64,000 nucleotides of DNA from Alitta virens (GCA_932294295.1 OW028582.1:3653515-3717514), one strand, 5' to 3'; shown: positions 1 to 11,084, counted from the stretch's first letter. The notes: generated by a model from the sequence alone, not told the origin. Numbers and translations: made by a program.

Positions 1-814
1 CACACTTTACACAACAAGGGGATCCCTGAGGAGCCTGGATTGGTTGACCTTGCATCCGTATTGACTTGCAGTCATTATTAGCTCTGCTATATATCACTAT
101 TGGAGCCTGTATCTCGTCCAGAATCGGCCTTGTCTGGTAGTATGCGTGTAAGAGGTATAGTACCGCTGCAGGAGTTGGTCTAGTGCGGACAGGTGATCTT
201 GCGCTGACACGCTGCAGCCCTTTGTGGCGCACCAGATGAGGAAATTGACCTGGTTGTGCCAGAACTGCATCGGACTAGAGTTCCAAGCTTGTAAAACGTT
301 GTCAGATGTTACGTTAGGCAGCTGACACTTCTCAGACACATCCGGGTGCCGCGTTTGGATCCATGAAAGTCCAGCCGACTGGATTTGGCTGTGGGGTTGA
401 GTGGCACTCGTCTGGAACAACAGTCTCATCTCATCTTTTGTCCAGAAGCGGCCTTGTGTGGTAGTACGCGTGTAAGAGGTATAGTACCGCTGCAGGAGTT
501 GGTCTAGTGCGGACAGGTGATCTTTCGCTGACACGCCGCAGCCCGTTGTGGCGCACCAGATGACGAAATTGACCTGGTTGTGCCAGAACTGCATCGGACT
601 AGGTATAGTACCGCTGCAGGAGTTGGTCTAGTGCGGACAGGTGATTTTGAGCTGACACGCCGCAGCCCGTTGTGGCGCACCAGATGACGAAATTGACCTG
701 GTTGTGCCAGAACTGCATCGGACTAGAGTTCCAAGCTTGTACAACATTGTGAGAAGTTACGTTAGGCAGCTGACACTTCTCAGACACATCCGGGTGCTGC
801 GTTTGGATCCATGA

Positions 815-834
815 AAGTCCAGCCGACTGGACTT
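815..834. other. Conserved hairpin of the X module (example copy)
   Basis: AAGTCCAG, loop CCGA, CTGGACTT: a perfect 8-bp stem with a 4-base loop, 5 bp after the BamHI site. It is present in nearly every X. Rare damaged copies include 376-395 (CTGGATTT), 2524-2543 (AAGTCCTG) and the Xe copies near 7870 and 16762. Folding is predicted from sequence only. It could help recombination or serve as a protein site. Confidence 0.6.
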
Positions 835-1066
835 GGCTGTGGGGTTGAGTGAGTGGCACTCGTCTGGAACAACAGTATCATCTTTGTTCTCGGCCCCGAC
901 CCGGATTCAGGTGACATTTCGCTTGGTCGTGGTGTTGATGACTTTGTAGCAGTGAAAGACGTCGCTGTCGTTGTCGTCTTTTTCAGTGGTTCGGCCGAGG
1001 TTCTGGACCATGGTCTGTCCTGTGGGAGTTGCGTGAAATTCAGGGTGGCTGTGAATTTCAGATGCA

Positions 1067-1092
1067 CAATGACATCGTGGGCGCCGTCATTG
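1067..1092. other. Inverted repeat in the Y module (example copy)
   Basis: CAATGAC and GTCATTG form a 7-bp stem around a 12-base loop containing the palindrome GGCGCC. It occurs in most Y copies. The copies with CATATGCACAGTGAC (for example near 7402 and 29222) change one stem base to give CAGTGAC, so the stem is not strictly kept. Confidence 0.45.
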
Positions 1093-2695
1093 GGGGATTT
1101 TGGATTTTGGTCGAGCACGCTCGGGTTGTTCGTCACTACAACTGACTGGCGCACACTTTACACAACAAGGGGATCCCTGAGGAGCCTGGATGGGTTGACC
1201 TTGCATCCGTATTGACTTGCAGTCATTATTAGCTCTGCTATATATCACTATTGGAGCCTGTATCTCGTCCAGAATCGGCCTTGTCTGGTAGTATGCGTGT
1301 AAGAGGTATAGTACCGCTGCAGGAGTTGGTCTAGTGCGGACAGGTGACCTTGTGCTGACACGCCGCAGCCCGTTGTGGCGCACCAGATGAAGAAATTGAC
1401 CTGGTTGTGCCAGAACTGCATCGGACTAGAGTTCCAAGCTTGTACAACGTTGTCAGAAGTTACGTTAGGCAGCTGACACTTCTCAGACACATCCGGGTGC
1501 CGCGTTTGGATCCATGAAAGTCCAGCCGACTGGACTTGGCTGTGGGGTTGAGTGAGTGGCACTCGTCTGGAACAACAGTCTCATCTCATATTTGTCCAGA
1601 ATCCGCCTTGTCTGGCAGTACGCGTGTATGAGGTATAGTACCGCTGCAGGAGTTGGTCTAGTGCGGACAGGTGACCTTGTGCTGACACGCCGCAGCCCGT
1701 TGTGGCGCACCAGATGAAGAAATTGACCTGGTTGTGCCAGAACTGCATCGGACTAGAGTTCCAAGCTTGTACAACGTTGTCAGAAGTTACGTTAGGCAGC
1801 TGACACTTCTCAGACACATCCGGGTGCCGCGTTTGGATCCATGAAAGTCCAGCCGACTGGACTTGGCTGTGGGGTTGAGTGAGTGGCACTCGTCTGGAAC
1901 AACAGTCTCATCTTTGTTCCTGGCCCCGACCCAGATTCAGGTGACATTTCGCTTTGTCGTGGTGTTGATGACTTTGTAGCAGTGAAAGACGTCGCTGTCG
2001 TTGTCGTCTTTTTCACAGTGGTTTCGGCCGAGGGTTGCGTGGAATTCAGGGTGGCTGTGAATTTCAGATGCACAATGACATCGTGGGCGCCGTCATTGGG
2101 GGATTTTGGATTTTGGTCGAGCACGCTCGGGTTGTTCGTCACTACAACTGACTGGCGCTCACCTTACACAACAAGGGGATCCCTGAGGAGCCTGTATGGG
2201 TTGACCTTGCATCTGTATTGACTTGCAGTCATTATTAGCTCTGCTATATATCACTATTGGAGCCTGTATCTCGTCCAGAATCGGCCTTGTCTGGTAGTAT
2301 GCATGTAAGAGGTATAGTACCGCTGCAGGAGTTGGTCTAGTGCGGACAGGTGATCTTGCGCTGACACGCCGCAGCCCGTTGTGGCGCACCAGATGACGAA
2401 ATTGACCTGGTTGTGCCAGAACTGCATCGGACTAGAGTTCCAAGCTTGTACAACGTTGTCAGAAGTTACGTTAGGCAGCTGACACTTCTCAGACACATCC
2501 GGGTGCCGCGTTTGGATCCATGAAAGTCCTGCCGACTGGACTTGGCCGTGGGGTTGAGTGAGTGGCACTCGTCTGGAACAACAGTCTCATCTCATCTTTT
2601 GTCCATAATCCGCCTTGTCTGGTAGTACGCGTGTAAGAGGTATAGTACCGCTGCAGGAGTTGGTCTAGTGCGGACAGGTGATCTTGCGCTGACAT

Positions 2696-4732
2696 GCCGC
2701 AGCCCGTTGTGGCGCACCAGATGACGAAATTGACCTGGTTGTGCCAGAACTGCATCGGACTAGAGTTCCAAGCTTGTACAACATTGTGAGAAGTTACGTT
2801 AGGCAGCTGACACTTCTCAGACACATCCGGGTGCTGCGTTTGGATCCATGAAAGTCCAGCCGACTGGACTTGGCTGTGGGGTTGAGTGAGTGGCACTCGT
2901 CTGGAACAACAGTATCATCTTTGTTCTCGGCCCCGACCCGGATTCAGGTGACATTTCGCTTGGTCGTGGTGTTGATGACTTTGTAGCAGTGAAAGACGTC
3001 GCTGTCGTTGTCGTCTTTTTCAGTGGTTCGGCCGAGGTTCTGGACCATGGTCTGTCCTGTGGGAGTTGCGTGAAATTCAGGGTGGCTGTGAATTTCAGAT
3101 GCACAATGACATCGTGGGCGCCGTCATTGGGGGATTTTGGATTTTGGTCGAGCACGCTCGGGTTGTTCGTCACTACAACTGACTGGCGCACACTTTACAC
3201 AACAAGGGGATCCCTGAGGAGCCTGGATGGGTTGACCTTGCATCCGTATTGACTTGCAGTCATTATTAGCTCTGCTATATATCACTATTGGAGCCTGTAT
3301 CTCGTCCAGAATCGGCCTTGTCTGGTAGTATGCGTGTAAGAGGTATAGTACCGCTGCAGGAGTTGGTCTAGTGCGGACAGGTGACCTTGTGCTGACACGC
3401 CGCAGCCCGTTGTGGCGCACCAGATGAAGAAATTGACCTGGTTGTGCCAGAACTGCATCGGACTAGAGTTCCAAGCTTGTACAACGTTGTCAGAAGTTAC
3501 GTTAGGCAGCTGACACTTCTCAGACACATCCGGGTGCCGCGTTTGGATCCATGAAAGTCCAGCCGACTGGACTTGGCTGTGGGGTTGAGTGAGTGGCACT
3601 CGTCTGGAACAACAGTCTCATCTCATATTTGTCCAGAATCCGCCTTGTCTGGCAGTACGCGTGTATGAGGTATAGTACCGCTGCAGGAGTTGGTCTAGTG
3701 CGGACAGGTGACCTTGTGCTGACACGCCGCAGCCCGTTGTGGCGCACCAGATGAAGAAATTGACCTGGTTGTGCCAGAACTGCATCGGACTAGAGTTCCA
3801 AGCTTGTACAACGTTGTCAGAAGTTACGTTAGGCAGCTGACACTTCTCAGACACATCCGGGTGCCGCGTTTGGATCCATGAAAGTCCAGCCGACTGGACT
3901 TGGCTGTGGGGTTGAGTGAGTGGCACTCGTCTGGAACAACAGTCTCATCTTTGTTCCTGGCCCCGACCCAGATTCAGGTGACATTTCGCTTTGTCGTGGT
4001 GTTGATGACTTTGTAGCAGTGAAAGACGTCGCTGTCGTTGTCGTCTTTTTCACAGTGGTTTCGGCCGAGGGTTGCGTGGAATTCAGGGTGGCTGTGAATT
4101 TCAGATGCACAATGACATCGTGGGCGCCGTCATTGGGGGATTTTGGATTTTGGTCGAGCACGCTCGGGTTGTTCGTCACTACAACTGACTGGCGCTCACC
4201 TTACACAACAAGGGGATCCCTGAGGAGCCTGTATGGGTTGACCTTGCATCTGTATTGACTTGCAGTCATTATTAGCTCTGCTATATATCACTATTGGAGC
4301 CTGTATCTCGTCCAGAATCGGCCTTGTCTGGTAGTATGCATGTAAGAGGTATAGTACCGCTGCAGGAGTTGGTCTAGTGCGGACAGGTGATCTTGCGCTG
4401 ACACGCCGCAGCCCGTTGTGGCGCACCAGATGACGAAATTGACCTGGTTGTGCCAGAACTGCATCGGACTAGAGTTCCAAGCTTGTACAACGTTGTCAGA
4501 AGTTACGTTAGGCAGCTGACACTTCTCAGACACATCCGGGTGCCGCGTTTGGATCCATGAAAGTCCTGCCGACTGGACTTGGCCGTGGGGTTGAGTGAGT
4601 GGCACTCGTCTGGAACAACAGTCTCATCTCATCTTTTGTCCATAATCCGCCTTGTCTGGTAGTACGCGTGTAAGAGGTATAGTACCGCTGCAGGAGTTGG
4701 TCTAGTGCGGACAGGTGATCTTGCGCTGACAT
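2696..4732. repeat. 2,037-bp tandem duplication, copy B
   Basis: Matches copy A at an offset of 2,037 bp. The match continues past the copy end to about 4805, where the third repetition is cut by a 93-bp deletion. Private markers of copy A recur here, including CAGTGGTTTCGG (near 4054) and GAAAGTCCTGCC (near 4559), so the copies are recent. Confidence 0.88.
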
Positions 4733-5458
4733 GCCGCAGCCCGTTGTGGCGCACCAGATGACGAAATTGACCTGGTTGTGCCAGAACTGCATCGGACTAG
4801 AGTTCCACTGGACATGGCTGTGGGGTTGAGTGAGTGGCACTCGTCTGGAACAACAGTCTCATCTCATCTTTTGTCCAGAATCCGCCTTGTCTGGTAGTAC
4901 GCGTGTAAGAGGTATAGTACCGCTGCAGAAGTTGGTCTAGTGCAGACAGGTTATCTTGCGTTGACACGCCGCAGCCCGTTGTGGCGCACCAGATGACGAA
5001 ATTGACCTGGATGTGCCAGAACTGCATCGGACTAGAGTTACAAGCTTGTACAACATTGTGAGAAGTTACGTTAGGCAGCTGACACTTCTCAGACACATCC
5101 GGGTGCCGCGTTTGGATCCATGAAAGTCCAGCCGACTGGACTTGGCTGTGGGGTTGAGTGAGTGGCAACCGTCTGGAACAACAGTCTCATCTTTGTTCTC
5201 GGCCCCGACCCGGATTCAGGTGACATTTCGCTTGGTCGTGGTGTTGATGACTTTGTAGCAGTGAAAGACGTCGCTGTCGTTGTCGTCTTTTTCAGTGGTT
5301 CGGCCGAGGTTCTGGACCATGGTCTGTCCTGTGGGGGTTGCGTGAAATTCAGGGTGGCTGTGAATTTCAGATGCACAATGACATCGTGGGCGCCGTCATT
5401 GGGGGATTTTGGATTTTGGTCGAGCACGCTCGGGTTGTTCGTCACTACAACTGTCTGA
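4195..5458. repeat. Three-X unit with a 93-bp deletion in its middle X
   Basis: This 1,264-bp unit has three X modules and a long Y. At about 4806 the text GAGTTCCA joins straight to CTGGACATGGC. The missing 93 bp run from just before the HindIII site to the loop of the X hairpin, so HindIII, BamHI and the 5' hairpin arm are lost and the 3' arm remains. The next base also differs from consensus (CTGGACAT for CTGGACTT), which suggests an untidy repair event. Confidence 0.82.
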
Positions 5459-7493
5459 CACACTTTACACAACAAGGGGATCCCTGAGGAGCCTGTATGG
5501 GTTGACCTTGCATCCGTATTGACTTGCAGTCATTATTAGCTCTGCTATATATCACTATTGGAGCATGTATCTCGTCCAGAATTGGCCTTGTCTGGTAGTA
5601 TGCGTGTAAGAGGTATAGTACCGCTGCAGGAGTTGGTCTAGTGCGGACAGGTGATCTTGCGCTGACACGCCGCAGCCCGTTGTGGCGCAACAGATGACGA
5701 AATTGACCTGGTTGTGCCAGAACTGCATCTGACTAGAGTTCCAAGCTTGTACAACATTGTGAGAAGTTACGTTAGGCAGCTGACACTTCTCAGACACATC
5801 CGGGTGCTGTGATTGGATCCATGAAAGTCCAGCCGACTGGACTTGGCTGTGGGGTTGAGTGAGTGGCACTCGTCTGGAACAACAGTCTCATCTCATATTT
5901 GTCCAGAATCCGCCTTGTCTGGTAGTACGCGTGTATGAGGTATAGTACCGCTGCAGGAGTTGGTCTAGTGCGGACAGGTGACCTTGTGCTGACACGCCGC
6001 AGCCCGTTGTGGTGCACCAGATGACGAAATTGACCTGGTTGTGCCAGAACTGCATCGGACTAGAGTTCCAAGCTTGTACAACGTTGTCAGAAGTTACGTT
6101 AGGCAGCTGACACTTCTCAGACACATCCGGGTGCCGCGTTTGGATCCATGAAAGTCCAGCCGACTGGACTTGGCTGTGGGGTTGAGTGAGTGGCACTCGT
6201 CTGGAACAACAGTCTCATCTTTGTTCCTGGCCCCGACCCGGATTCAGGTGACATTTCGCTTTGTCGTGGTGTTGATGACTTTGTAGCAGTGAAAGACATC
6301 GCTGTCGTTGTCGTCTTTTTCACAGTGGTTCGGCCGAGGGTTGCGTGGAATTCAGGGTGGCTGTGAATTTCAGATGCACAATGACATCGTGGGCGCCGTC
6401 ATTGGGGGATTTTGGATTTTGGTCGAGCACGCTCGGGTTGTTCGTCACTACAACTGTCTGACACACTTTACACAACAAGGGGATCCCTGAGGAGCCTGGA
6501 TGGGTTGACCTTGCATCCGTATTGACTTGCAGTCATTATTAGCTCTGCTATATATCACTATTGGAGCCTGTATCTCGTCCAGAATTGGCCTTGTCTGGTA
6601 GTATGCGTGTAAGAGGTATAGTACCGCTGCAGGAGTTGGTCTAGTGCAGACAGGTGATCTTGCGCTGACACGCCGCAGCCCGTTGTGGCGCACTAGATGA
6701 CGAAATTGACCTGGTTGTGCCAGAACTGCATCGGCTAGAGTTTCAAGCTTGTACAACTTTGTCAGAAGTTACGTTAGGCAGCTGACACTTCTCAGACACA
6801 TATGGGTGCCGCGTTTGGATCCATGAAAGTCCAGCCGACTGGACTTGGCTGTGGGGTTGAGTGAGTGGCACTCGTCTGGAACAACAGTCTCATCTCATCT
6901 TTTGTCCAGAATCCGCCTTGTCTGTTAGTACGCGTGTACGAGGTAAAGTACCGCTGCAGGAGTTGGTCTAGTGAGGACAGGTGATCTTGCGCTGACACGC
7001 CGCAGCCCGTTGTGGCGCACCAGATGACGAAATTGACCTGGATGTGCCAGAACTGCATCGGACTAGAGTTACAAGCTTGTACAACGTTGTCAGAAGTTAC
7101 GTTAGGCAGCTGACATTTCTCAGACACATCCGGGTGCCGCGTTTGGATCCATGAAAGCCCAGCCGACTGGACTTGGCTGTGGGGTTGAGTGAGTGGCACT
7201 CGTCTGGAACAACAGTCTCATCTTTGTTCTCGGCCCCGACCCGGATTCAGGTGACATTTCGCTTGGTCGTGGTGTTGATGACTTTGTAGCAGTGAAAGAC
7301 ATTTCTGTCGTTGTCGTCTTTTTCACAGTGGTTCGGCCGAGGTTCTGGACCATGGTCTGTCCTGTGGGGGTTGCGTGAAATTCAGGGTGGCTGTGAATTT
7401 CATATGCACAGTGACATCGTGGGCGCCGTCATTGGGGGATTTTGGATTTTGGTCGAGCACGCTCGGGTTGTTCGTCACTACAACTGACTGGCG
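5459..7493. repeat. Two regular X-X-Y units (1,003 and 1,032 bp)
   Basis: The first unit is Xa-Xb with a short Y that uses the GTCTGA form before the landmark. The second has an Xa-type start but takes on Xc markers at GCACTAG (about 6690) and CATCGGCTAG (about 6729), then Xd and a long Y. The first X is therefore an Xa/Xc mosaic. The Xd copy carries the private change CTGTTAGTAC near 6922, shared only with the copy near 15812. Confidence 0.8.
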
Positions 7494-8196
7494 CACACTT
7501 TACACAACAAGGGGATCCCTGAGGAGCCTGGATGGGTTGACCTTGCATCCGTATTGACTTGCAGTCATTATTAGCTCTGCTATATATCACTATTGGAGCC
7601 TGTATCTCGTCCAGAATCGGCCTTGTCTGGTAGTATGCGTGTAAGAGGTATAGTACCGCTGCAGGAGTTGGTCTAGTGCGGACAGGTGATCTTGCGCTGA
7701 CACGCCGCAGCCCGTTGTGGCACAACAGATGACGAAATTGACCTGGTTGTGCCAGAACTGCATCGGACTAGAGTTCCAAGCTTGTACACCATTGTGAGAA
7801 GTTAGGTTAGGCAGCTGTCACTTCTCAGACACATCCGGGTGCCGCGTTTGGATCCATGAAAGTCCAGCCGACTGGATTAGGGTTTGGGGTTGAGTGAGTG
7901 GCACTCGTCTGGAACAACAGTCTCAACTATGTTCTCGGCCCCGACCTAGATTCAGGTGACATTTCGCTTGGTCGTGGTGTTGATGACTTTGTAGCAGTGA
8001 AAGACGTCGCTGTCGTTGTCGTCTTTTTCACAGTGGTTCGGCGGAGGTTCTGGACCATGGTCTGTACTGTGGGGGTTGCGTGAAATTCAGGGTGGCTGTG
8101 AATTTCAGATGCACAATGACATCGTGGGCGCCGTCATTGGGGGATTTTGGATTTTGGTCGAGCACGCTCGGGTTGTTCGTCACTACAACTGTCTGA
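7494..8196. repeat. Single-X unit of the Xe-Ye type (703 bp)
   Basis: One X and one long Y replace the usual X-X-Y. The shortfall of about 328 bp equals exactly one X, the deletion product expected from unequal crossover between neighbouring X copies. The unit carries the Xe-Ye markers described separately. Confidence 0.85.
7609..7928. repeat. X module, variant Xe
   Basis: A 320-bp X copy recognised by TACACCATTG, by GTTAGGTTAGG in place of GTTACGTTAGG, by CAGCTGTCAC in place of CAGCTGACAC, and by a terminal TCTCAACT in place of TCTCATCT. The hairpin 3' arm is damaged (CTGGATTA). Relatives end next to Ye near 16795, 25628, 34497 and 38265 and in the duplicated copies 17,055 bp on. The copy near 25530 keeps only the right-hand markers, so it is a recombinant. 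Confidence 0.85.
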
Positions 8197-8309
8197 CACT
8201 CAACACAACAAGGGGATCCCTGAGGAGCCTGGATGGGTTGACTTTGCATCCGTATTGACTTGCAGTCATTATTAGCTCTGCTATATATCACTATTGGAGC
8301 CTGTATCTC
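7929..8309. repeat. Y module, variant Ye
   Basis: A 381-bp long-form Y with the private changes CCGACCTAGATT (for CCGACCCGGATT), GGCGGAGG (for GGCCGAGG) and TGTACTGTG (for TGTCCTGTG). The same set appears in the Y copies beginning near 16819, 25652, 34521, 38289, 42707, 51576 and 55344. The first four lie 8,890, 8,833 and 8,869 bp apart. Confidence 0.85.
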
Positions 8310-9337
8310 GTCCAGAATTGGCCTTGTCTGGTAGTATGCGTGTAAGAGGTATAGTACCGCTGCAGGAGTTGGTCTTGTGCGGACAGGTGATCTTGCGCTG
8401 ACACGCCGCAGCCCGTTGTGGCGCAACAGATGACGAAATTGACCTGGTTGTGCCAGAACTGCATCGGACTAGAGTTCCAAGCTTGTACAACATTGTGAGA
8501 AGTTACGTTAGGCAGCTGACACTTCTCAGACACATCCGGGTGCTGCGATTGGATCCATGAAAGTCCAGCCGACTGGACTTGGCTGTGGGGTTGAGTGAGT
8601 GGCACTCGTCTGGAACAACAGTCTCATCTCATATTTGTCCAGAATCCGCCTTGTCTGGTAGTACGCGTGTATGAGGTATAGTACCGCTGCAGGAGTTGGT
8701 CTAGTGCGGACAGGTGACCTTGTGCTGACACGCCGCAGCCCGTTGTGGCGCACCAGATGACGAAATTGACCTGGTTGTGCCAGAACTGCATCGGACTAGA
8801 GTTCCAAGCTTGTACAACGTTGTCAGAAGTTACGTTAGGCAGCTGACACTTCTCAGACACATCCGGGTGCCGCGTTTGGATCCATGAAAGTCCAGCCGAC
8901 TGGACTTGGCTGTGGGGTTGAGTGAGTGGCACTCGTCTGGAACAACAGTATCATCTTTGTTCTTGGCCCCGACCCGGATTCAGGTGACATTTCGCTTGGT
9001 CGTGGTGTTGATGACTTTGTAGCAGTGAAAGACGTCGCTGTCGTTGTCGTCTTTTTCAGTGGTTCGGCCGAGGTTCTGGACCATGGTCTGTCCTGTGGGG
9101 GTTGCGTGAAATTCAGGGTGGCTGTGAATTTCAGATGCACAATGACATCGTGGGTGCCGTCATTGGGGGATTTTGGATTTTGGTCGAGCACGCTCGGGTT
9201 GTTCGTCACTACAACTGTCTGACACACTTTACACAACAAGGGGATCCCTGAGGAGCCTGGATGGGTTGACCTTGCATCCGTATTGACTTGCAGTCATTAT
9301 TAGCTCTGCTATATATCACTATTGGAGCCTGTATCTC

Positions 9338-9664
9338 GTCCAGAATTGGCCTTGTCTGGTAGTATGCGTGTAAGAGGTATAGTACCGCTGCAGGAGTTGG
9401 TCTAGTGCGGACAGGTGATCTTGCGCTGACACGCCGCAGCCCGTTGTGGCGCAACAGATGAGGAAATTGACCTGGTTGTGCCAGAACTGCATCGGACTAG
9501 AGTTCCAAGCTTGTACAACATTGTGAGAAGTTACGTTAGGCAGCTGACACTTCTCAGACACATCCGGGTGCTGCGATTGGATCCATGAAAGTCCAGCCGA
9601 CTGGACTTGGCTGTGGGGTTGAGTGAGTGGCACTCGTCTGGAACAACAGTCTCATCTCATATTT
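9338..9664. repeat. X module, type Xa
   Basis: Xa follows a long Y through GCCTGTATCTC. Diagnostic text is CCAGAATTGGCC at the start, GGCGCAACAG in the middle, ACAACATTGTGAG, and GTGCTGCGATTGG before the BamHI site. It ends in CTCATCTCATATTT, leading into Xb. With its 7-bp linker it is 327 bp, a multiple of three, so the minus-strand frame continues into Xb apart from one stop. Confidence 0.85.
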
Positions 9665-9984
9665 GTCCAGAATCCGCCTTGTCTGGCAGTACGCGTGTAT
9701 GAGGTATAGTACCGCTGCAGGAGTTGGTCTAGTGCGGACAGGTGACCTTGTGCTGACACGCCGCAGCCCGTTGTGGCGCACCAGATGACGAAATTGACCT
9801 GGTTGTGCCAGAACTGCATCGGACTAGAGTTCCAAGCTTGTACAACGTTGTCAGAAGTTACGTTAGGCAGCTGACACTTCTCAGACACATCCGGGTGCCG
9901 CGTTTGGATCCATGAAAGTCCAGCCGACTGGACTTGGCTGTGGGGTTGAGTGAGTGGCACTCGTCTGGAACAACAGTCTCATCT
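9665..9984. repeat. X module, type Xb
   Basis: Xb follows Xa. Diagnostic text is CGTGTATGAGG, AGGTGACCTTGTGC, CCAAGCTTGTACAACG and GTGCCGCGTTTGG. Two sub-families exist, TCTGGTAG and TCTGGCAG, mixed along the array. Xb normally runs into Ys but joins a long Y at about 8940, 12000, 17830, 35533, 52588, 56356, 58730 and 62780, showing exchange at the X-Y boundary too. Confidence 0.85.
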
Positions 9985-10342
9985 TTGTTCCTGGCCCCGA
10001 CCCGGATTCAGGTGACATTTCGCTTTGTCGTGGTGTTGATGACTTTGTAGCAGTGAAAGACGTCGCTGTCGTTGTCGTCTTTTTCACAGTGGTTCGTCCG
10101 AGGGTTGCGTGGAATTCAGGGTGGCTGTGAATTTCAGATGCACAATGACATCGTGGGCGCCGTCATTGGGGGATTTTGGATTTTGGTCGAGCACGCTCGG
10201 GTTGTTCGTCACTACAACTGACTGGCGCACACCTTACACAACATGGGGATCCCTGAGGAGCATGTATGGGTTGACCTTGCATCCGTATTGACTTGCAGTC
10301 ATTATTAGCTCCGCTATATATCACTATTGGAGCCTTTATCTC
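9985..10342. repeat. Y module, short form Ys
   Basis: 358 bp. Marked by TTGTTCCTGGCC, CGCTTTGTCG, TTTTCACAGTGG and GGTTGCGTGGAATTC. It lacks a 27-bp stretch of the long Y that holds the palindrome GACCATGGTC. Its tail reads CACACCTTAC, ACATGGGGATCCC, GCTCCGCTATA and GCCTTTATC, and leads into Xc. The copy at 10097 has GTCCGAGG where most have GGCCGAGG. Confidence 0.85.
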
Positions 10343-10669
10343 GTCCAGAATCGGCCTTGTCTGGTAGTATGCGTGTAAGAGGTATAGTACCGCTGCAGGA
10401 GTTGGTCTAGTGCGGACAGGTTATCTTGCGTTGACACGCCGCAGCCCGTTGTGGCGCACTAGATGACGAAATTGACCTGGTTGTGCCAGAACTGCATCGG
10501 CTAGAGTTTCAAGCTTGTACAACTTTGTCAGAAGTTACGTTAGGCAGCTGACACTTCTCAGACACATATGGGTGCCGCGTTTGGATCCATGAAAGTCCAG
10601 CCGACTGGACTTGGCTGTGGGGTTGAGTGAGTGGCACTCGTCTGGAACAACAGTCTCATCTCATCTTTT
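10343..10669. repeat. X module, type Xc
   Basis: Xc follows Ys. Diagnostic text is ACAGGTTATCTTGCG, GCACTAGATG, CATCGGCTAGAG (one base shorter than other types), TTTCAAGCTTG, ACAACTTTG and ACACATATGGG. It leads into Xd through CATCTCATCTTTTG. A sub-variant with TTGACAGGCC and ACATACGGG occurs near 14520, 28490, 30525, 45545 and 47580. Confidence 0.85.
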
Positions 10670-10989
10670 GTCCAGAATCCGCCTTGTCTGGTAGTACGCG
10701 TGTACCAGGTAAAGTACCGCTGCAGGAGTTGGTCTAGTGAGGACAGGTGATCTTGTGCTGACACGCCGCAGCCCGTTGTGGCGCACCAGATGACGAAATT
10801 GACCTGGATGTGCCAGAACTGCATCGGACTAGAGTTACAAGCTTGTACAACGTTGTCAGAAGTTACGTTAGGCAGCTGACACTTCTCAGACACATCCGGG
10901 TGCCGCGTTTGGATCCATGAAAGTCCAGCCGACTGGACTTGGCTGTGGGGTTGAGTGAGTGGCAACCGTCTGGAACAACAGTCTCATCT
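10670..10989. repeat. X module, type Xd
   Basis: Diagnostic text is CGAGGTAAAG or CCAGGTAAAG, CTAGTGAGGACAGG, GACCTGGATGTGCC and GAGTTACAAGCTTG. The ending is often GTGGCAACCGTC in place of GTGGCACTCGTC. It normally runs into the long Y. The C-to-A change before the HindIII site extends the 8-bp palindrome CAAGCTTG of other X types to 12 bp. Confidence 0.85.
10836..10847. other. 12-bp palindrome at the HindIII site of Xd (example copy)
   Basis: TACAAGCTTGTA is a perfect 12-bp palindrome found in Xd copies. Other X types have only CAAGCTTG. The same tract carries the mapped Xd/Xa crossover at 58255-58268. Confidence 0.5.
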
Positions 10990-11063
10990 TTGTTCTCGGC
11001 CCCGACCCGGATTCAGGTGACATTTCGCTTGGTCGTGGTGTTGATGACTTTGTAGCAGTGAAA

Positions 11064-11084
11064 GACGTCGCTGTCGTTGTCGTC
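11064..11084. repeat. GTC-rich run in Y (example copy)
   Basis: Seven consecutive triplets, five of them GAC or GTC, starting GACGTCGCTGTCG and followed by CTTTTTC. The run is the same length in all Y copies, so it is not expanding as a microsatellite. CpG changes inside it (GACATCGC near 6295, GACGTTGC near 16190, GACATTTC near 7299) mark Y sub-families. Confidence 0.55.

Larger units (their letters stand above)
1..1151. repeat. Left-edge three-X unit with a 204-bp internal deletion
   Basis: The window opens in the tail of a Y module (1-115). X follows at 116-439. A second X starts at 440 and breaks off at about 600, where the sequence after ATCGGACTAG jumps to GGTATAG in a third X. Against an intact three-X unit (1,355-1,356 bp), about 167 bp of the second X and 37 bp of the third are missing. 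Only AG is shared at the join, so it looks like end joining rather than homologous exchange. The third X carries the rare text GATTTTGAGC near 643, the Xf marker found again near 12480, 15545, 31543 and 48598. Confidence 0.85.
659..2695. repeat. 2,037-bp tandem duplication, copy A
   Basis: This stretch spans two consecutive X-X-Y units and is followed directly by a second copy at 2696-4732. I found no difference in the parts compared, which include the markers GGGAGTTGCG (1024) and GGTTTCGGCC (2023). The left limit is set by base 658 (C), which is T at 2695 and 4732. The length is the 2,033-bp hexamer size plus small indels. One unequal exchange in register with the hexamer explains it. Confidence 0.88.

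Noticed and set aside
853..1215. Plus-strand frame of Y (about 98-120 codons) with a Val-rich stretch
   Set aside because: Its hydrophobic run is simply the translation of the GTC-rich tract, and the frame shifts between Y forms because of the 2-, 25- and 27-bp indels.
7800..7812. TTAGGTTAGG in Xe as an arthropod-type telomere repeat
   Set aside because: It is only two units and arises by one base change from GTTACGTTAGG in other X copies.
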